A stretch of 64,000 nucleotides of DNA, from the NCBI GenBank assembly GCA_019323015.1, contig JAHWHY010000001.1:1-64000 (forward strand), given 5' to 3'. Source of the DNA: Candidatus Woesearchaeota archaeon (GTDB taxonomy: Archaea > Nanobdellota > Nanobdellia > Woesearchaeales > ARS49). Below the pieces are notes generated by a model, which was not told the origin of the DNA, did no database searches, and was given only the letters and a program-made list of their open reading frames with translations. The stretch's first letter is position 1; each line of letters begins with the position of its first letter. Made by a program: the position numbers and the translations under genes. Positions 8,248 to 17,441 of the stretch are shown here, piece by piece.

Positions 8248-10491
8248 TTATTTTTTGGCTTTCTTTTTAGCCTTTTTCTTTTTCTTCTTTTTTTTCTTGG
8301 CAAACTTCTTATTTCCGTTACCATTACCATCAAGACTCTCAGTATACCTGCATTTAGGATACTTATTACAAGCCATGAAAGCACCATAAACAGATTTTCT
8401 CAAGACAAGCTCTCCTTTGCCGCACTTAGGACACTTTCTTCCTTCCTCTATCTTCACTTCAACCTTCTTTCCAGGGCAATCTGGATTAATACAGACTTCC
8501 TGAGGCTTCTTGCCTTTTCTAATTGCCTTAACAATCGGGTGGCCGCACTGCTCACAAGTCTTATCAGTGACCTTAATCAAAGCATTGGAAGGAAGCTTAA
8601 ACGTAACTTCGCATTCAGGATATTTGTCACAAGCAACAAAAAAACCAAACTTTCCTTTCTTTATAACAAGAGTGCCGTCACACTTAGGGCATTTTCCAAC
8701 TGTCTGCATAGCAGCACGAGTCTCTGTAAAAGTCTTCTTAAGACCCTCACCGATATCTTTTTCTTTTTTCTTGAATTCCTTGCAAATGTCTGTAACAACA
8801 GCTTTAGCTTCTTTAAGCACTTTTTCTTTCTTAAGCTTTCTTGCGCGAATCTCATCCATGTCTTCTTCAAAGTGCCTTGTCAAGGCCTCGTCAACAATCT
8901 TAGAAACATACTTTTCAAGAATCGCAATAATGTGAATGCCTAAATCAGTAGCTTCAATGCTTTCCCCTTTAATGTAATTCCTTGAGTATAACCTCTCAAC
9001 AATATCTGCTCTTGTGGCCTTTGTGCCAAGGCCTCTTTTCTCAAGCTCTTTAATTATAGAAGATTGTGTGTATCTTTTAGGCGGTTGAGTCTCTTTGTCA
9101 TGCATAGTAATTTTTAATACATCAATTATGTCTCCCTTGTCTAATTTTGGAAGCTCAACTTCCTCAAGCTTGACATAAGGGGCATAAAACTCATGCCAGT
9201 TTTTTTCAATTGTTCTTGTGCCTTTTGCAATAAACGGTTCATCCTTGACATTAATCTCTGCAGTCATTGTCTCACGCTTGGCAGCCTCTGCAAAAGTAGC
9301 AAAGAACCTCTTTGCAATCAAATCATAAATCTTTGCATTCTTGCCCTCTAGCTTGCCAGATATACCAGTAGGGTATATTGCAGGGTGTGCAGGATCTGTC
9401 TTTTTTCCATTATTAGGAGTTAAGCTCTTTAGTGCAAGCAGTTTGTTGCACAATTCCTTGAAATTTTTCTGCTTTGCAAGCGCTTTTAGTATTTTTGAGT
9501 ATCCAATTGCAGCAGGCAACTGCTGAGAACTTGTTCTAGGATATGAAATCAATCCATTAGTGTAAAGATCCTGAGCAATAGAGAGTGTTTCCTTAGGCCG
9601 TATGCCAAAACAACGATACGCTTCTGTCTGCAAACTAGTAAGGTCAAAAGGTGCTGGCGGAGCCTGCTTAAATTCTCTCTTATCAATAGAATTAACCGTG
9701 GCGTTTTTCTCTTTCTTAACCTTGTTCATAACTTCATCTGCTTTTTTCTTTTCCCAGAACTTATCTTCCTTGTGCCATGCATCAATAGGCTTGTTTTTTG
9801 CCTTGCCATTAAGCTCAATCTGCCAAAAAGGAACCGGCTTGAAAGCCTGAATCTCTTTCTCCCTATCAACAATAATCTTTAAAGCAGGAGCCTGAACACG
9901 GCCAGTGCTTAAAATCTTGAACATGCCTGCAGATTTGATAGCAGACGTAAGTGCTCTTGAAAGATTGATACCATAATAATAATCCAGAAAATGCCTAGTC
10001 TCTCCTGCCTCTGCCTGGCCCCAATCAAGATGAGAAGAGGCTTCATCATATGCCTTGATAACATCAGGTTTTGTCAAGGTGCTGAACTTCATACGCCTTG
10101 CTTCATTCCTGTTGCAGATAAATCTCACAACATTAAGGCCAATAACCTCTCCTTCAACATCATAGTCGCAAGCAACTGTGAAAGATTTCGCATCTTTTGC
10201 AAGTTTTTTCAATGCATTGTAATATTTTTTTGAGAAATCTGCACTCTTGGATATTTCAAAAGAAGGAACCCACTCAATATCAAAAACAGGATACTTGAAA
10301 CCTGCTTTTTCTTTTTCAGCCAAGCCAAACAAATGACCAACTGCGCAACCAATAACCAAATCTTTTCCCTTATGAGTTACTTTATAGTATGGAACTCCCT
10401 TAATATTCTCTTTAATCGGCTTTCCTTCAGCAAGAGCTTCTGCAATTCTCTTGCTTGCATTTGGCTTTTCTGTAATGATTAACTCGTACAT
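8248..10491 (-). CDS. topA: DNA topoisomerase I (type IA)
   Basis: Type IA topoisomerase of 747 residues that relaxes negative supercoils. The Toprim domain opens the protein (IITEKP with Glu8; D109, D111 and E113 in CDYDVEGE), and the catalytic tyrosine is Tyr317 in ISYPRTSS. Three C-terminal zinc ribbons follow (CPKCDGTL..., CEQCGHPI..., CPKCGKGEL... each with a second Cys pair such as CDKYPEC). The last 25 residues are almost all lysine and alanine, encoded by a long A-rich tract, probably a DNA-binding tail. Start ATG 10491 gives the canonical N-terminus. First gene of an operon with the TIM-barrel protein. Confidence 0.96.
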   Translation of the reverse strand: MYELIITEKPNASKRIAEALAEGKPIKENIKGVPYYKVTHKGKDLVIGCAVGHLFGLAEKEKAGFKYPVFDIEWVPSFEISKSADFSKKYYNALKKLAKDAKSFTVACDYDVEGEVIGLNVVRFICNRNEARRMKFSTLTKPDVIKAYDEASSHLDWGQAEAGETRHFLDYYYGINLSRALTSAIKSAGMFKILSTGRVQAPALKIIVDREKEIQAFKPVPFWQIELNGKAKNKPIDAWHKEDKFWEKKKADEVMNKVKKEKNATVNSIDKREFKQAPPAPFDLTSLQTEAYRCFGIRPKETLSIAQDLYTNGLISYPRTSSQQLPAAIGYSKILKALAKQKNFKELCNKLLALKSLTPNNGKKTDPAHPAIYPTGISGKLEGKNAKIYDLIAKRFFATFAEAAKRETMTAEINVKDEPFIAKGTRTIEKNWHEFYAPYVKLEEVELPKLDKGDIIDVLKITMHDKETQPPKRYTQSSIIKELEKRGLGTKATRADIVERLYSRNYIKGESIEATDLGIHIIAILEKYVSKIVDEALTRHFEEDMDEIRARKLKKEKVLKEAKAVVTDICKEFKKKEKDIGEGLKKTFTETRAAMQTVGKCPKCDGTLVIKKGKFGFFVACDKYPECEVTFKLPSNALIKVTDKTCEQCGHPIVKAIRKGKKPQEVCINPDCPGKKVEVKIEEGRKCPKCGKGELVLRKSVYGAFMACNKYPKCRYTESLDGNGNGNKKFAKKKKKKKKKAKKKAKK

Positions 10492-10591
10492 AAGATTATA
10501 AAAAACTAGGGCTTATTTAAAAAGGTTTGTAAAAAGGGGTAAACTATATATATAAGGAAGCAATTTATTAACAATAAAAAAGAGGAGAAAA

Positions 10592-12247
10592 ATGGACCAA
10601 GCATCATTAAAAAGAGCATCCAGGATAGCCAATGTACTTGTAAAACAAGGACTTGGTTACTTTGTGCAAGAGTTTGGATTCAAGTGGTGCCTGCCGTTTC
10701 ATAAAAGAATCACAACATACAAAAAAGGAGATTCTATTCCTGTAAGGCTTCGCAAATCAATGGAACAGTTAGGGGGAGCTTATGTCAAATTAGGGCAGCT
10801 GCTAAGCTTAAGACCAGATCTTGTTCCGCAGGAATACTGCGATGAATTCAGCAAACTGCTTGACAAGATGCCTGCATTTTCTTATGAAAAAGTCAAGAAA
10901 ATAGTTGAAGATGAATTAAAGCAGCCGCTGAACAAAGTATTCAAGAAATTTGACAAAAAACCAATAGGAAGCGCGTCAATAGCGCAAGTGCACAAAGCAG
11001 TGCTTCGCAATGGCAAAAAAGTTGTAGTAAAAGTACAGAGACCTAATGCAAAAGAGCAGTTTCACTCAGACATACAAATAATGTATTTTCTTGCATACAA
11101 GATAGAGAAATACTTCAAAGAATCAACGGTCTCGCCTGTTGAAATAGTGAAAGAATTTGACAGATACACAAAAGACGAGCTTAATTTCCTTGTAGAGGCT
11201 GAAAATGTTGAGCAGTTTCATCAAGCATTCAAGAAAATAAAAAAAATTGTTACACCAAACATATACCCCGAGTATACCACTTCCCGAGTTTTTGTGATGG
11301 ATTATATCCATGGAGCGAAACTAGCAGAAATAGAAAACAGCATATCTCTCAAAACAAAAAAAGAAATAATAAAAACAATCTCAGATGCAATGTTCACACA
11401 AGCGCTTGATGCAGGAGTGTTTCATGCAGACCTGCATCCAGGAAATATCCTTATATTGTCCAGGCAAAGAGTCGCCCTGCTAGACTTTGGAATCATAGGA
11501 CGACTAGACCCAGAGCTGAAAAGCAATACCATAGATATGATTGTGGCGCTTGTCAATCATGATTCAAAAGCAGTCACAAGAATCTTGCTTAAAGTAGGGA
11601 TGCCTACAGAGCGCACAAACATAGAAAATTTTGAGCTTGATGTTGATGATGTAATCAGAAACTGGAATCCAGCAAGCAGTATCAGGGCAACACATGTACT
11701 GCACCGCTTGTTCAATACCTGCATCAAGAATCATATCAGAATGCCTGCAGACCTTATCTTATTGGCAAAAGCACTAGTTACATTAGAGGGTACATGCACG
11801 CAGCTAGACCCGCAGTTTAACTTTATTGATTACACAAAACCACAGATTGCGCGCATACTTAAGAAACAAAACAAGCCAGCTGCGTTAATAAAAAGATTCT
11901 TGAAAAAATCAATGGAAGCAGGAGACATATTATCTGATCTTCCAGAGCAGGCATCTGACTTAATTGAGAGATTCAAGAGAGAACCTTTGAAGCTGGACAT
12001 AAATGACACAGACATAGGACATCTCGGAAGGTCTATTGGCTTTGGCAGCAATAAATTGTCTTATTCAATACTAACTGCAGCGCTTTTGGTTTCAGGGGCA
12101 ATGCTGGTAGACATAAGCCCGAAAATATTTGGTTACTCCATATTCTCAGTATTTGCCCTTTCATTTGCAGTAGTATTATTAGGCATATTAACTGGATCAA
12201 TGGTGCGGGAAAGATTATTGCCGTACGGCTTGATCAGAAGGAGGTAG
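10592..12247 (+). CDS. ABC1/UbiB (AarF) atypical kinase family protein
   Basis: Protein of 551 residues of the UbiB/ADCK family, membrane-associated atypical kinase/ATPases linked to isoprenoid-lipid metabolism. Family motifs: the KxGQ segment (YVKLGQLLSLRPDLVP), the alanine-rich nucleotide loop (GSASIAQVHKA), VVVKVQRP with the lysine, the catalytic HADLHPGN and the metal-binding LLDFGIIGRL. Two hydrophobic helices end the protein (about 495-545). In bacteria and eukaryotes the family supports ubiquinone synthesis; in an archaeon with no ubiquinone genes in view the substrate is unknown. A purine-rich RBS (AAGAGGAG) precedes the ATG and a TATATATA tract lies near 10545. Followed after 3 nt by a lysine-rich small protein. 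Confidence 0.92.
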   Translation: MDQASLKRASRIANVLVKQGLGYFVQEFGFKWCLPFHKRITTYKKGDSIPVRLRKSMEQLGGAYVKLGQLLSLRPDLVPQEYCDEFSKLLDKMPAFSYEKVKKIVEDELKQPLNKVFKKFDKKPIGSASIAQVHKAVLRNGKKVVVKVQRPNAKEQFHSDIQIMYFLAYKIEKYFKESTVSPVEIVKEFDRYTKDELNFLVEAENVEQFHQAFKKIKKIVTPNIYPEYTTSRVFVMDYIHGAKLAEIENSISLKTKKEIIKTISDAMFTQALDAGVFHADLHPGNILILSRQRVALLDFGIIGRLDPELKSNTIDMIVALVNHDSKAVTRILLKVGMPTERTNIENFELDVDDVIRNWNPASSIRATHVLHRLFNTCIKNHIRMPADLILLAKALVTLEGTCTQLDPQFNFIDYTKPQIARILKKQNKPAALIKRFLKKSMEAGDILSDLPEQASDLIERFKREPLKLDINDTDIGHLGRSIGFGSNKLSYSILTAALLVSGAMLVDISPKIFGYSIFSVFALSFAVVLLGILTGSMVRERLLPYGLIRRR

Positions 12248-12250
12248 AAA

Positions 12251-12547
12251 ATGAGCAAAAGAGAAACCCTGAAAAAAATGGCTAAAGTGCCAATAAAAGT
12301 AGCAAAATACGCTAAAAAAGAGACAGAAAGAGAAGTCAAGAAACTAGTTAAAGGAAAAGACCACAAAGAAGTCAAGAGAGTAGCAAAAAAGATGGTTGCT
12401 GAAACTAAAAAGTACACTACAGCAATGAGAAAAATCTTGATGGCAGAGATGAAAAAAGCAGCAAAAGTCGGCGCTAAAAGAGTCAAGAAGAAAGCAAAAA
12501 AAGCTAAAAGAAAGGTCAAGAGAAAAGTCAAGAAGAAGAAAAGATAA
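12251..12547 (+). CDS. small lysine-rich basic protein
   Basis: Protein of 98 residues with extreme lysine content, helical throughout, ending in a KKAKKAKRKVKRKVKKKKR-like tail. It follows the UbiB-like gene by 3 nt and has an RBS (GGAGGT) overlapping that gene's end, so it is translated from the same message. The composition resembles lysine-rich histone tails and other DNA- or RNA-coating proteins; membrane association through a basic amphipathic helix is also possible. No recognised domain. Confidence 0.65.
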   Translation: MSKRETLKKMAKVPIKVAKYAKKETEREVKKLVKGKDHKEVKRVAKKMVAETKKYTTAMRKILMAEMKKAAKVGAKRVKKKAKKAKRKVKRKVKKKKR

Positions 12548-12673
12548 TTTTTATTTTTTTCCTTCTATATATTATTAGGATTTCTAACTATTTAAAGCTT
12601 TGTTTATACTCGAGGATGGCGAAGAATTATCCGCAGATAACTTTATATACTTTCAGCGATATATAAAATCGTT

Positions 12674-13696
12674 ATGATTAAGAACAAATTCAAAGAGCAA
12701 TTCATTGGAAAAGATCCATTCACCGACATTCTTGGACAGAATATTACCAAAGAGCAGATTAAATCAGCTTTGCTGATGGACAGGCACATACTGATAATCG
12801 GGCCGCCTGGAGTTGGAAAGACAACAATAGCAAAAAATGTTGCAGCATTATTGCCTGAGATTGAAGTAAATGACTGCCAGTATAATTGCGACCCAAAAGA
12901 ACCTTTATGTCCGAGCTGCAAATCAAAAAAACAAAAGACAAAAAAAATAAAAGGAACAGAACGACTTGTAAGACTGCAGGGAAGTCCTGACTTAACTGTT
13001 GAAGATATATTAGGAGATATTGATCCAATCAAGGCACTGAAATTCGGGCCAGCTTCTTTAGAGGCATTTACACCAGGGAAAATATTCAAAGCAAATAACG
13101 GCATATTGTTCTTTGATGAAGTAAACAGATGCCCTGAAAAACTACAAAACGCATTACTGCAGGTTCTTCAAGAGGGAAGAGCAACAATTGGTTCGTATAC
13201 AATAGACTTGCCTGCAAATTTTATCTTCATAGGAACAATGAATCCAGAAGAGACTGCTGCAACAGAAAGATTATCTGATGTTTTCTTAGACAGATTTGAT
13301 GCAGTGCACATGACATATCCAGAAAACATTAATATTGAGACCGAAATCGTGCTAGACAAAGGAAAGAAAACAGATGTGCAGTTTCCAAAAGAATTACTTT
13401 CATTAACAATAAATTTTGTTCGTTTATTGCGAGAACACAAGGACTTACTGAAAAAACCAAGTGTTCGAGCATCAATAGGATTATATGAAAGAGCGCAGGC
13501 AAATGCACTTCTAGCAGGACGCAAGAAAGTCAATGCAGAAGACATATCAAAAGCAGTAATTTCCGTGCTGTCCCACAGAATAGAACTAAAGCCATCTGTT
13601 AAATATTTACAGACAACCGAGGAATTCTTAGGAACAGAATTCAAGTCCTTCTGCTCTGAGCACAAGGAAATGGAAGAAAGTGGTGGTTGTCTTTAG
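12674..13696 (+). CDS. MoxR-like AAA+ ATPase with cysteine-rich insert
   Basis: AAA+ ATPase of 340 residues of the MoxR/Mg-chelatase group. Walker A is GPPGVGKTT (about residues 38-46), Walker B ILFFDEVNR, sensor region FIGTMNPEE, followed by a helical lid. An unusual insert after Walker A (about residues 61-90) carries C-x4-C, then CPSC, in CQYNCDPKEPLCPSC, and a lysine-rich stretch, which looks like a small zinc knuckle. Such ATPases act with a VWA partner to insert metal ions or remodel complexes; the next gene is exactly that partner and overlaps by 17 nt. A TTTATATA box at about 12640 precedes the gene. Confidence 0.92.
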   Translation: MIKNKFKEQFIGKDPFTDILGQNITKEQIKSALLMDRHILIIGPPGVGKTTIAKNVAALLPEIEVNDCQYNCDPKEPLCPSCKSKKQKTKKIKGTERLVRLQGSPDLTVEDILGDIDPIKALKFGPASLEAFTPGKIFKANNGILFFDEVNRCPEKLQNALLQVLQEGRATIGSYTIDLPANFIFIGTMNPEETAATERLSDVFLDRFDAVHMTYPENINIETEIVLDKGKKTDVQFPKELLSLTINFVRLLREHKDLLKKPSVRASIGLYERAQANALLAGRKKVNAEDISKAVISVLSHRIELKPSVKYLQTTEEFLGTEFKSFCSEHKEMEESGGCL

Positions 13697-14870
13697 CACA
13701 GAGCAGGAAGTAAAAGAATTCTCAAAAGCAGAGCAAGCTGAAGGAAGCCTCCAGATGCAATTGGTTGAAGACAAGCTAATGCGCTCTGTACTGCAGCATG
13801 ACCAAGAGACAATAGACGACGGCAAGATAATAGAGGAAGCAATAAACCAAAACATAAGTGCATTCACACCAAATATGCTTTTTGACAAGCTGGTCAAGAA
13901 CTTTTCCTTGGCAAAACAATTGTATGGAGAAAGACTGCTTAGGTTATTGACAGGATATGAACCAGATTATCTAGAAAAAAACCTAGGAATTCCAGAGTTT
14001 CAGAAAGAACTAAAAAAACAGATTGAGGCAAACCTTGACAGGCTGAAAAACAAAGACCTTCTTGGAGCAAAAGGGGACTTAACAGATAAAGGAATTGAAC
14101 TTGCATCATTGATACTTTATATAGAAGAGCTGGACAATATAATTCCAAAAGGAATGATTGGAGAGAAAATAAACAAAAGAGTTTCACATTATGGGGAAAA
14201 ATCTGACTTCAGGACTTTCAAGAAAGGAGACAGATATAAAGACATAGCATTAAGAAAATCAATAAAAACAGCAATCAAGAGAAAACATGACAAGATTCAA
14301 GCAGAAGACCTGAAAACAGCACAAAGACAGAGCAAGGGGGCAGTGAACCTTATTTATGGACTGGACAGCTCTGCATCAATGAAAGGAGATAAAATAGCAA
14401 CCTGTAAAAAAGCAGGAATCGCATTAGCATACAAAGCAATTAATGACAAAGATAAAGTAGGATTAGTGGTGTTTGGAACAGAGGTAAAAGATTTTGTAGA
14501 GCCAACAGATGATTTTGGATTTTTATTGAATAAAATAACAAGAGTAAAAGCATCAAAACAAACAGATTTTGTTGAGCTCATCAAGAAATCAACAGAATTA
14601 TTTCCATCAAGCGATGCAACAAATCATTTGGTCATTCTTACAGATGCACTGCCAACAGTGGGCAAGAAGCCAGAAGAAGAAACACTTAAAGCAATATCAC
14701 AAGCACGATCAGCAGGAATAACAATATCTGTAATAGGCATTAAATTAGATGAAAAAGGAGAAAAACTCGCAAAACAGATTGCAGACTTAGGGGAAGGAAG
14801 ATTTTATATAGTCAGAGATTTGAAAAGATTAGATAAGTTAGTTTTAGAGGATTATTATAGTGTGAGATAA
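13680..14870 (+). CDS. VWA domain protein (MoxR partner)
   Basis: Protein of 396 residues with an N-terminal helical region (about 1-190) and a C-terminal von Willebrand A domain. The MIDAS motif is intact: DSSASMKG (DxSxS), then a threonine in KQTDFVELIK and an aspartate in VILTDALPT. It starts with GTG at 13680 inside the end of the ATPase gene, so the pair is translationally coupled. The arrangement matches ChlI/ChlD-like MoxR-VWA pairs, thought to act as metal-dependent chaperones; the client is not indicated here. Confidence 0.9.
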   Translation: MVVVFSTEQEVKEFSKAEQAEGSLQMQLVEDKLMRSVLQHDQETIDDGKIIEEAINQNISAFTPNMLFDKLVKNFSLAKQLYGERLLRLLTGYEPDYLEKNLGIPEFQKELKKQIEANLDRLKNKDLLGAKGDLTDKGIELASLILYIEELDNIIPKGMIGEKINKRVSHYGEKSDFRTFKKGDRYKDIALRKSIKTAIKRKHDKIQAEDLKTAQRQSKGAVNLIYGLDSSASMKGDKIATCKKAGIALAYKAINDKDKVGLVVFGTEVKDFVEPTDDFGFLLNKITRVKASKQTDFVELIKKSTELFPSSDATNHLVILTDALPTVGKKPEEETLKAISQARSAGITISVIGIKLDEKGEKLAKQIADLGEGRFYIVRDLKRLDKLVLEDYYSVR

Positions 14871-14872
14871 AA

Positions 14873-15523
14873 ATGAACCAGGAAGAAACAGACAAAGCAG
14901 CAAAAAAGCTTTGGAATTACCACCACATGAACCACAAACTTGAGAAAGCAGACTGCATACTTGTTCTAGGAAGCCATGATACGCGGATTGCAGAAAGAGG
15001 AGCTCAACTGTTTCTTGAGGGCTGGGCACCCCTATTAATATATTCTGGAGGAGTAGGCAGGCTTACTGAAGGATTATGGAACAAACCCGAAGCAGAAGTA
15101 TTTGCAGACATCGCAATAAAAATGGGCGTGCCCAAAGACAAAATACTGATTGAAAACAAGTCAACCAATACCGGAGAGAACATCATTTTTACAATGAAAC
15201 TATTAAAAGAAAAAAAACTTGATATGCGAAGCTTTATTGTTGTGCAGAAGCCATACATGGAACGCAGGGCATATGCCACATTCAAAAAACACCTGCCAGA
15301 CAAGAAAATAATAGTCACTTCCCCGCAAATCAGCTTTGAAGACTACCCAAATGACAAAATCAACAAGGATGATATGATCAATATAATGGTGGGAGACCTG
15401 CAAAGAATCAAGACTTATCCAGAAAAAGGATTTCAGATACCGCAAGAAATACCAGAAGATGTCTGGACGGCATATGAAAAGCTGGTTGAAGTAGGATATA
15501 ATGTTCATTTAATTCAAGTATAA
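14873..15523 (+). CDS. YdcF/SanA-like DUF218 protein
   Basis: Protein of 216 residues of the DUF218 (YdcF) family. Typical features are DCILVLGSHD near the N-terminus, RAxxGAxLF-like ERGAQLFLEGWAPLLIYSGG, the EAEVFADIAIKMGVP segment, and IENKSTNTGENI (the conserved T-x-N/E loop). YdcF of E. coli binds S-adenosylmethionine but the family function is poorly known. There is only a 2-nt gap from the VWA gene, so it is the third gene of the MoxR/VWA operon. No signal peptide or membrane helix, unlike SanA. Confidence 0.85.
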   Translation: MNQEETDKAAKKLWNYHHMNHKLEKADCILVLGSHDTRIAERGAQLFLEGWAPLLIYSGGVGRLTEGLWNKPEAEVFADIAIKMGVPKDKILIENKSTNTGENIIFTMKLLKEKKLDMRSFIVVQKPYMERRAYATFKKHLPDKKIIVTSPQISFEDYPNDKINKDDMINIMVGDLQRIKTYPEKGFQIPQEIPEDVWTAYEKLVEVGYNVHLIQV

Positions 15524-15589
15524 TGTAAAACAGAACAAAATCTTTATATATCCAGTTCTAATTATATTTGATAATTCGGGGTGGGAAAC

Positions 15590-15892
15590 ATGAATGAAGA
15601 ACAATATATTTCAGAAGACCAGGCAAGACAGCTGCTTGCAATTGATTCTGCTATAAACCTGGCAAAAGGCTACTGCCAGAGATGCTTTCTTGAAGAAGAA
15701 AGAGAAGAAAACCGCAGAAACTGCCTTGCAGAACTGGATAAACTTGCAGAGATGGACATGCCTGCTGTTATAGAGGCCGGTGAAATACGATATGATTTGC
15801 CACTTGATGCAGCTGACAACAGCCTGACACACATTTGCAAAAACTGTGATTTCAAGTTACCTTATGTTGCAGAAGCACTGGAACAAGATTAA
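15590..15892 (+). CDS. small cysteine-pair protein, unknown
   Basis: Unrecognised protein of 100 residues. The start is placed at ATG 15590 because a GGGGTGG RBS sits about 6 nt upstream; a GTG at 15581 is possible but would overlap that RBS. Two CxxC pairs (CQRC near residue 33 and CKNC near residue 86) flank a helical acidic middle and could bind one zinc ion. It has its own promoter (TTTATATA near 15541). It does not resemble any zinc ribbon family I know. Confidence 0.6.
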   Translation: MNEEQYISEDQARQLLAIDSAINLAKGYCQRCFLEEEREENRRNCLAELDKLAEMDMPAVIEAGEIRYDLPLDAADNSLTHICKNCDFKLPYVAEALEQD

Positions 15893-15952
15893 TCTTTCTG
15901 CAGAAACATTTAAATAATCAAATACCTCAAATACACTAAAAAAGAGGTTAAA

Positions 15953-16804
15953 ATGGTATTAGAGCAGTTATATCCTGTAGAGTTCTTGAAAGAACATCCA
16001 AAATACGCATTCATATTGAGTTTTGCGCTGACAATCTTTGGAATGTTCTTTGCAATGATGGTGTTTCCACAAGACCCTGCACTAGTGATTGTGGCAGTAG
16101 CATCAACACTGCTTGTGCCATCCTTATATCAATTCACATCTTTTCAAGAAGAGATACACGGCAGATTTGAGAGCCTGATAAACCTAAAAGAATGGATTAG
16201 AGCAAATAAACAACTGTATAAAGTATACATGTACATGTTCTTTGGCTCATTTTTCGTGTTTGCAATCTTTGCAATGATCCTTCCGACACTAGCAGCAAAC
16301 GAGATATTCAAGCAGCAACTGGCAGTACTGACAGGAGGAGCAACATTCTCATTTGGACTGTTCTGGAGCCTTTTCTCACATAACATGCAGGTATTAATGC
16401 TATGCTTCCTGGTATCTGTAATCGCAGGAAACGGCTCAATCTACCTAATAATCTGGAATGCATCTGTATGGGGAACAATTTTCGGCAACCTGGCAAAAAC
16501 AACAGCAGTAAACCTAAGTGCAAATACAGCAATAATCTTTTTATTAGTGATGCTAAGCGTATTCCCGCATGTATTGCTGGAGATGTCAAGCTATGTAATA
16601 GCAGTCATGTCAGGAACAGTCATCTCAAATGCACTAGCAAGAGAAAAACTAGTTTCCCGAAGATTTGGAAGGATACTCTTACTGAACACAGGAGTTCTCT
16701 TAGTGGCGATCTTGGTATTATTTGTTGCAATGCTTGTAGAGACATATGTATTGAACAACTTTACAACATACCAAACGATCATACAGCTAAGCTTTGGAGG
16801 CTAG
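15953..16804 (+). CDS. SpoIIM-like integral membrane protein
   Basis: Integral membrane protein of 283 residues with about six hydrophobic helices, related to the stage II sporulation protein M (DUF95) family. The N-terminus (PVEFLKEHPKYAFILSF) leads into two helices, then a loop rich in charged residues, then the conserved central part LFSHNMQVLMLCFLVS ... WNASVWGTIFGNLA and FPHVLLEMSSYVIAVMSG, the typical SpoIIM motif with a buried glutamate. Archaea do not sporulate; the family is widespread there and of unknown role. The phosphoesterase gene follows closely and may be co-transcribed. Confidence 0.85.
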   Translation: MVLEQLYPVEFLKEHPKYAFILSFALTIFGMFFAMMVFPQDPALVIVAVASTLLVPSLYQFTSFQEEIHGRFESLINLKEWIRANKQLYKVYMYMFFGSFFVFAIFAMILPTLAANEIFKQQLAVLTGGATFSFGLFWSLFSHNMQVLMLCFLVSVIAGNGSIYLIIWNASVWGTIFGNLAKTTAVNLSANTAIIFLLVMLSVFPHVLLEMSSYVIAVMSGTVISNALAREKLVSRRFGRILLLNTGVLLVAILVLFVAMLVETYVLNNFTTYQTIIQLSFGG

Positions 16805-16808
16805 CTCT

Positions 16809-17441
16809 ATGAAAATTCTGGCTTTTGCAGACCTACACTCAAAACACGGCAGTCCAGAGTATGTAGACTTCTACACCAGCCTTAAATACATCAAAAAATT
16901 AAAAAAATTGGCAAAAAAAGAAAAACCAGATGTAATCCTCTTTGCTGGAGATGCTTCTTTATTTGAGAATCACTTAGAGGAACTGATGGAAAAAATAAGC
17001 AAGATAGGCAAAAATATCTTAGTGATACAGGGAAACCACGAGACAGCTGCTGTTATGAGAAAAATATGCGCATTTCATGATAACCTGAAGTTTATACACA
17101 AAAAAACAGCAAAAATAGGGGATTACACGTTTGTGGGATTCTCAGGAGAGGGATTCCTGAGAACAGACAAAGAGATGGAAAAGTTCCTGAAGAAAATAAA
17201 GCCAAAAATAAAAGGCAAAAAAGTCGTGTTAATCACCCACGCCCCGCCATACAATACAAAACTAGACAAGATAGGAAAAGAACACTGCGGAAACAACACC
17301 ATAACAAAATTCATAAAATCAAACAAGAACATTATTTTAGGAATCTGCGGACACATACATGAAACAGCAGGGAAAAAAGACAAAATAAACAATGCAACAA
17401 TAATCAATCCAGGACCACTAGGAGTAATAATAGAAATATGA
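16809..17441 (+). CDS. calcineurin-like metallophosphoesterase
   Basis: Protein of 210 residues. The ATG at 16809 (MKILAFADLHSKHG) is chosen over 16794 because it gives the standard family N-terminus and has a GGAGG RBS 8 nt upstream. All metal motifs are present: DLH (residues 8-10), LFAGDAS (GD), QGNHE (GNHE), VLITHAPP (GH-like) and GICGHIHE (GHxH). It may hydrolyse a phosphodiester or nucleotide; the substrate is unknown. It overlaps the MFS transporter start by 4 nt (ATGA), implying coupling. Confidence 0.88.
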   Translation: MKILAFADLHSKHGSPEYVDFYTSLKYIKKLKKLAKKEKPDVILFAGDASLFENHLEELMEKISKIGKNILVIQGNHETAAVMRKICAFHDNLKFIHKKTAKIGDYTFVGFSGEGFLRTDKEMEKFLKKIKPKIKGKKVVLITHAPPYNTKLDKIGKEHCGNNTITKFIKSNKNIILGICGHIHETAGKKDKINNATIINPGPLGVIIEI

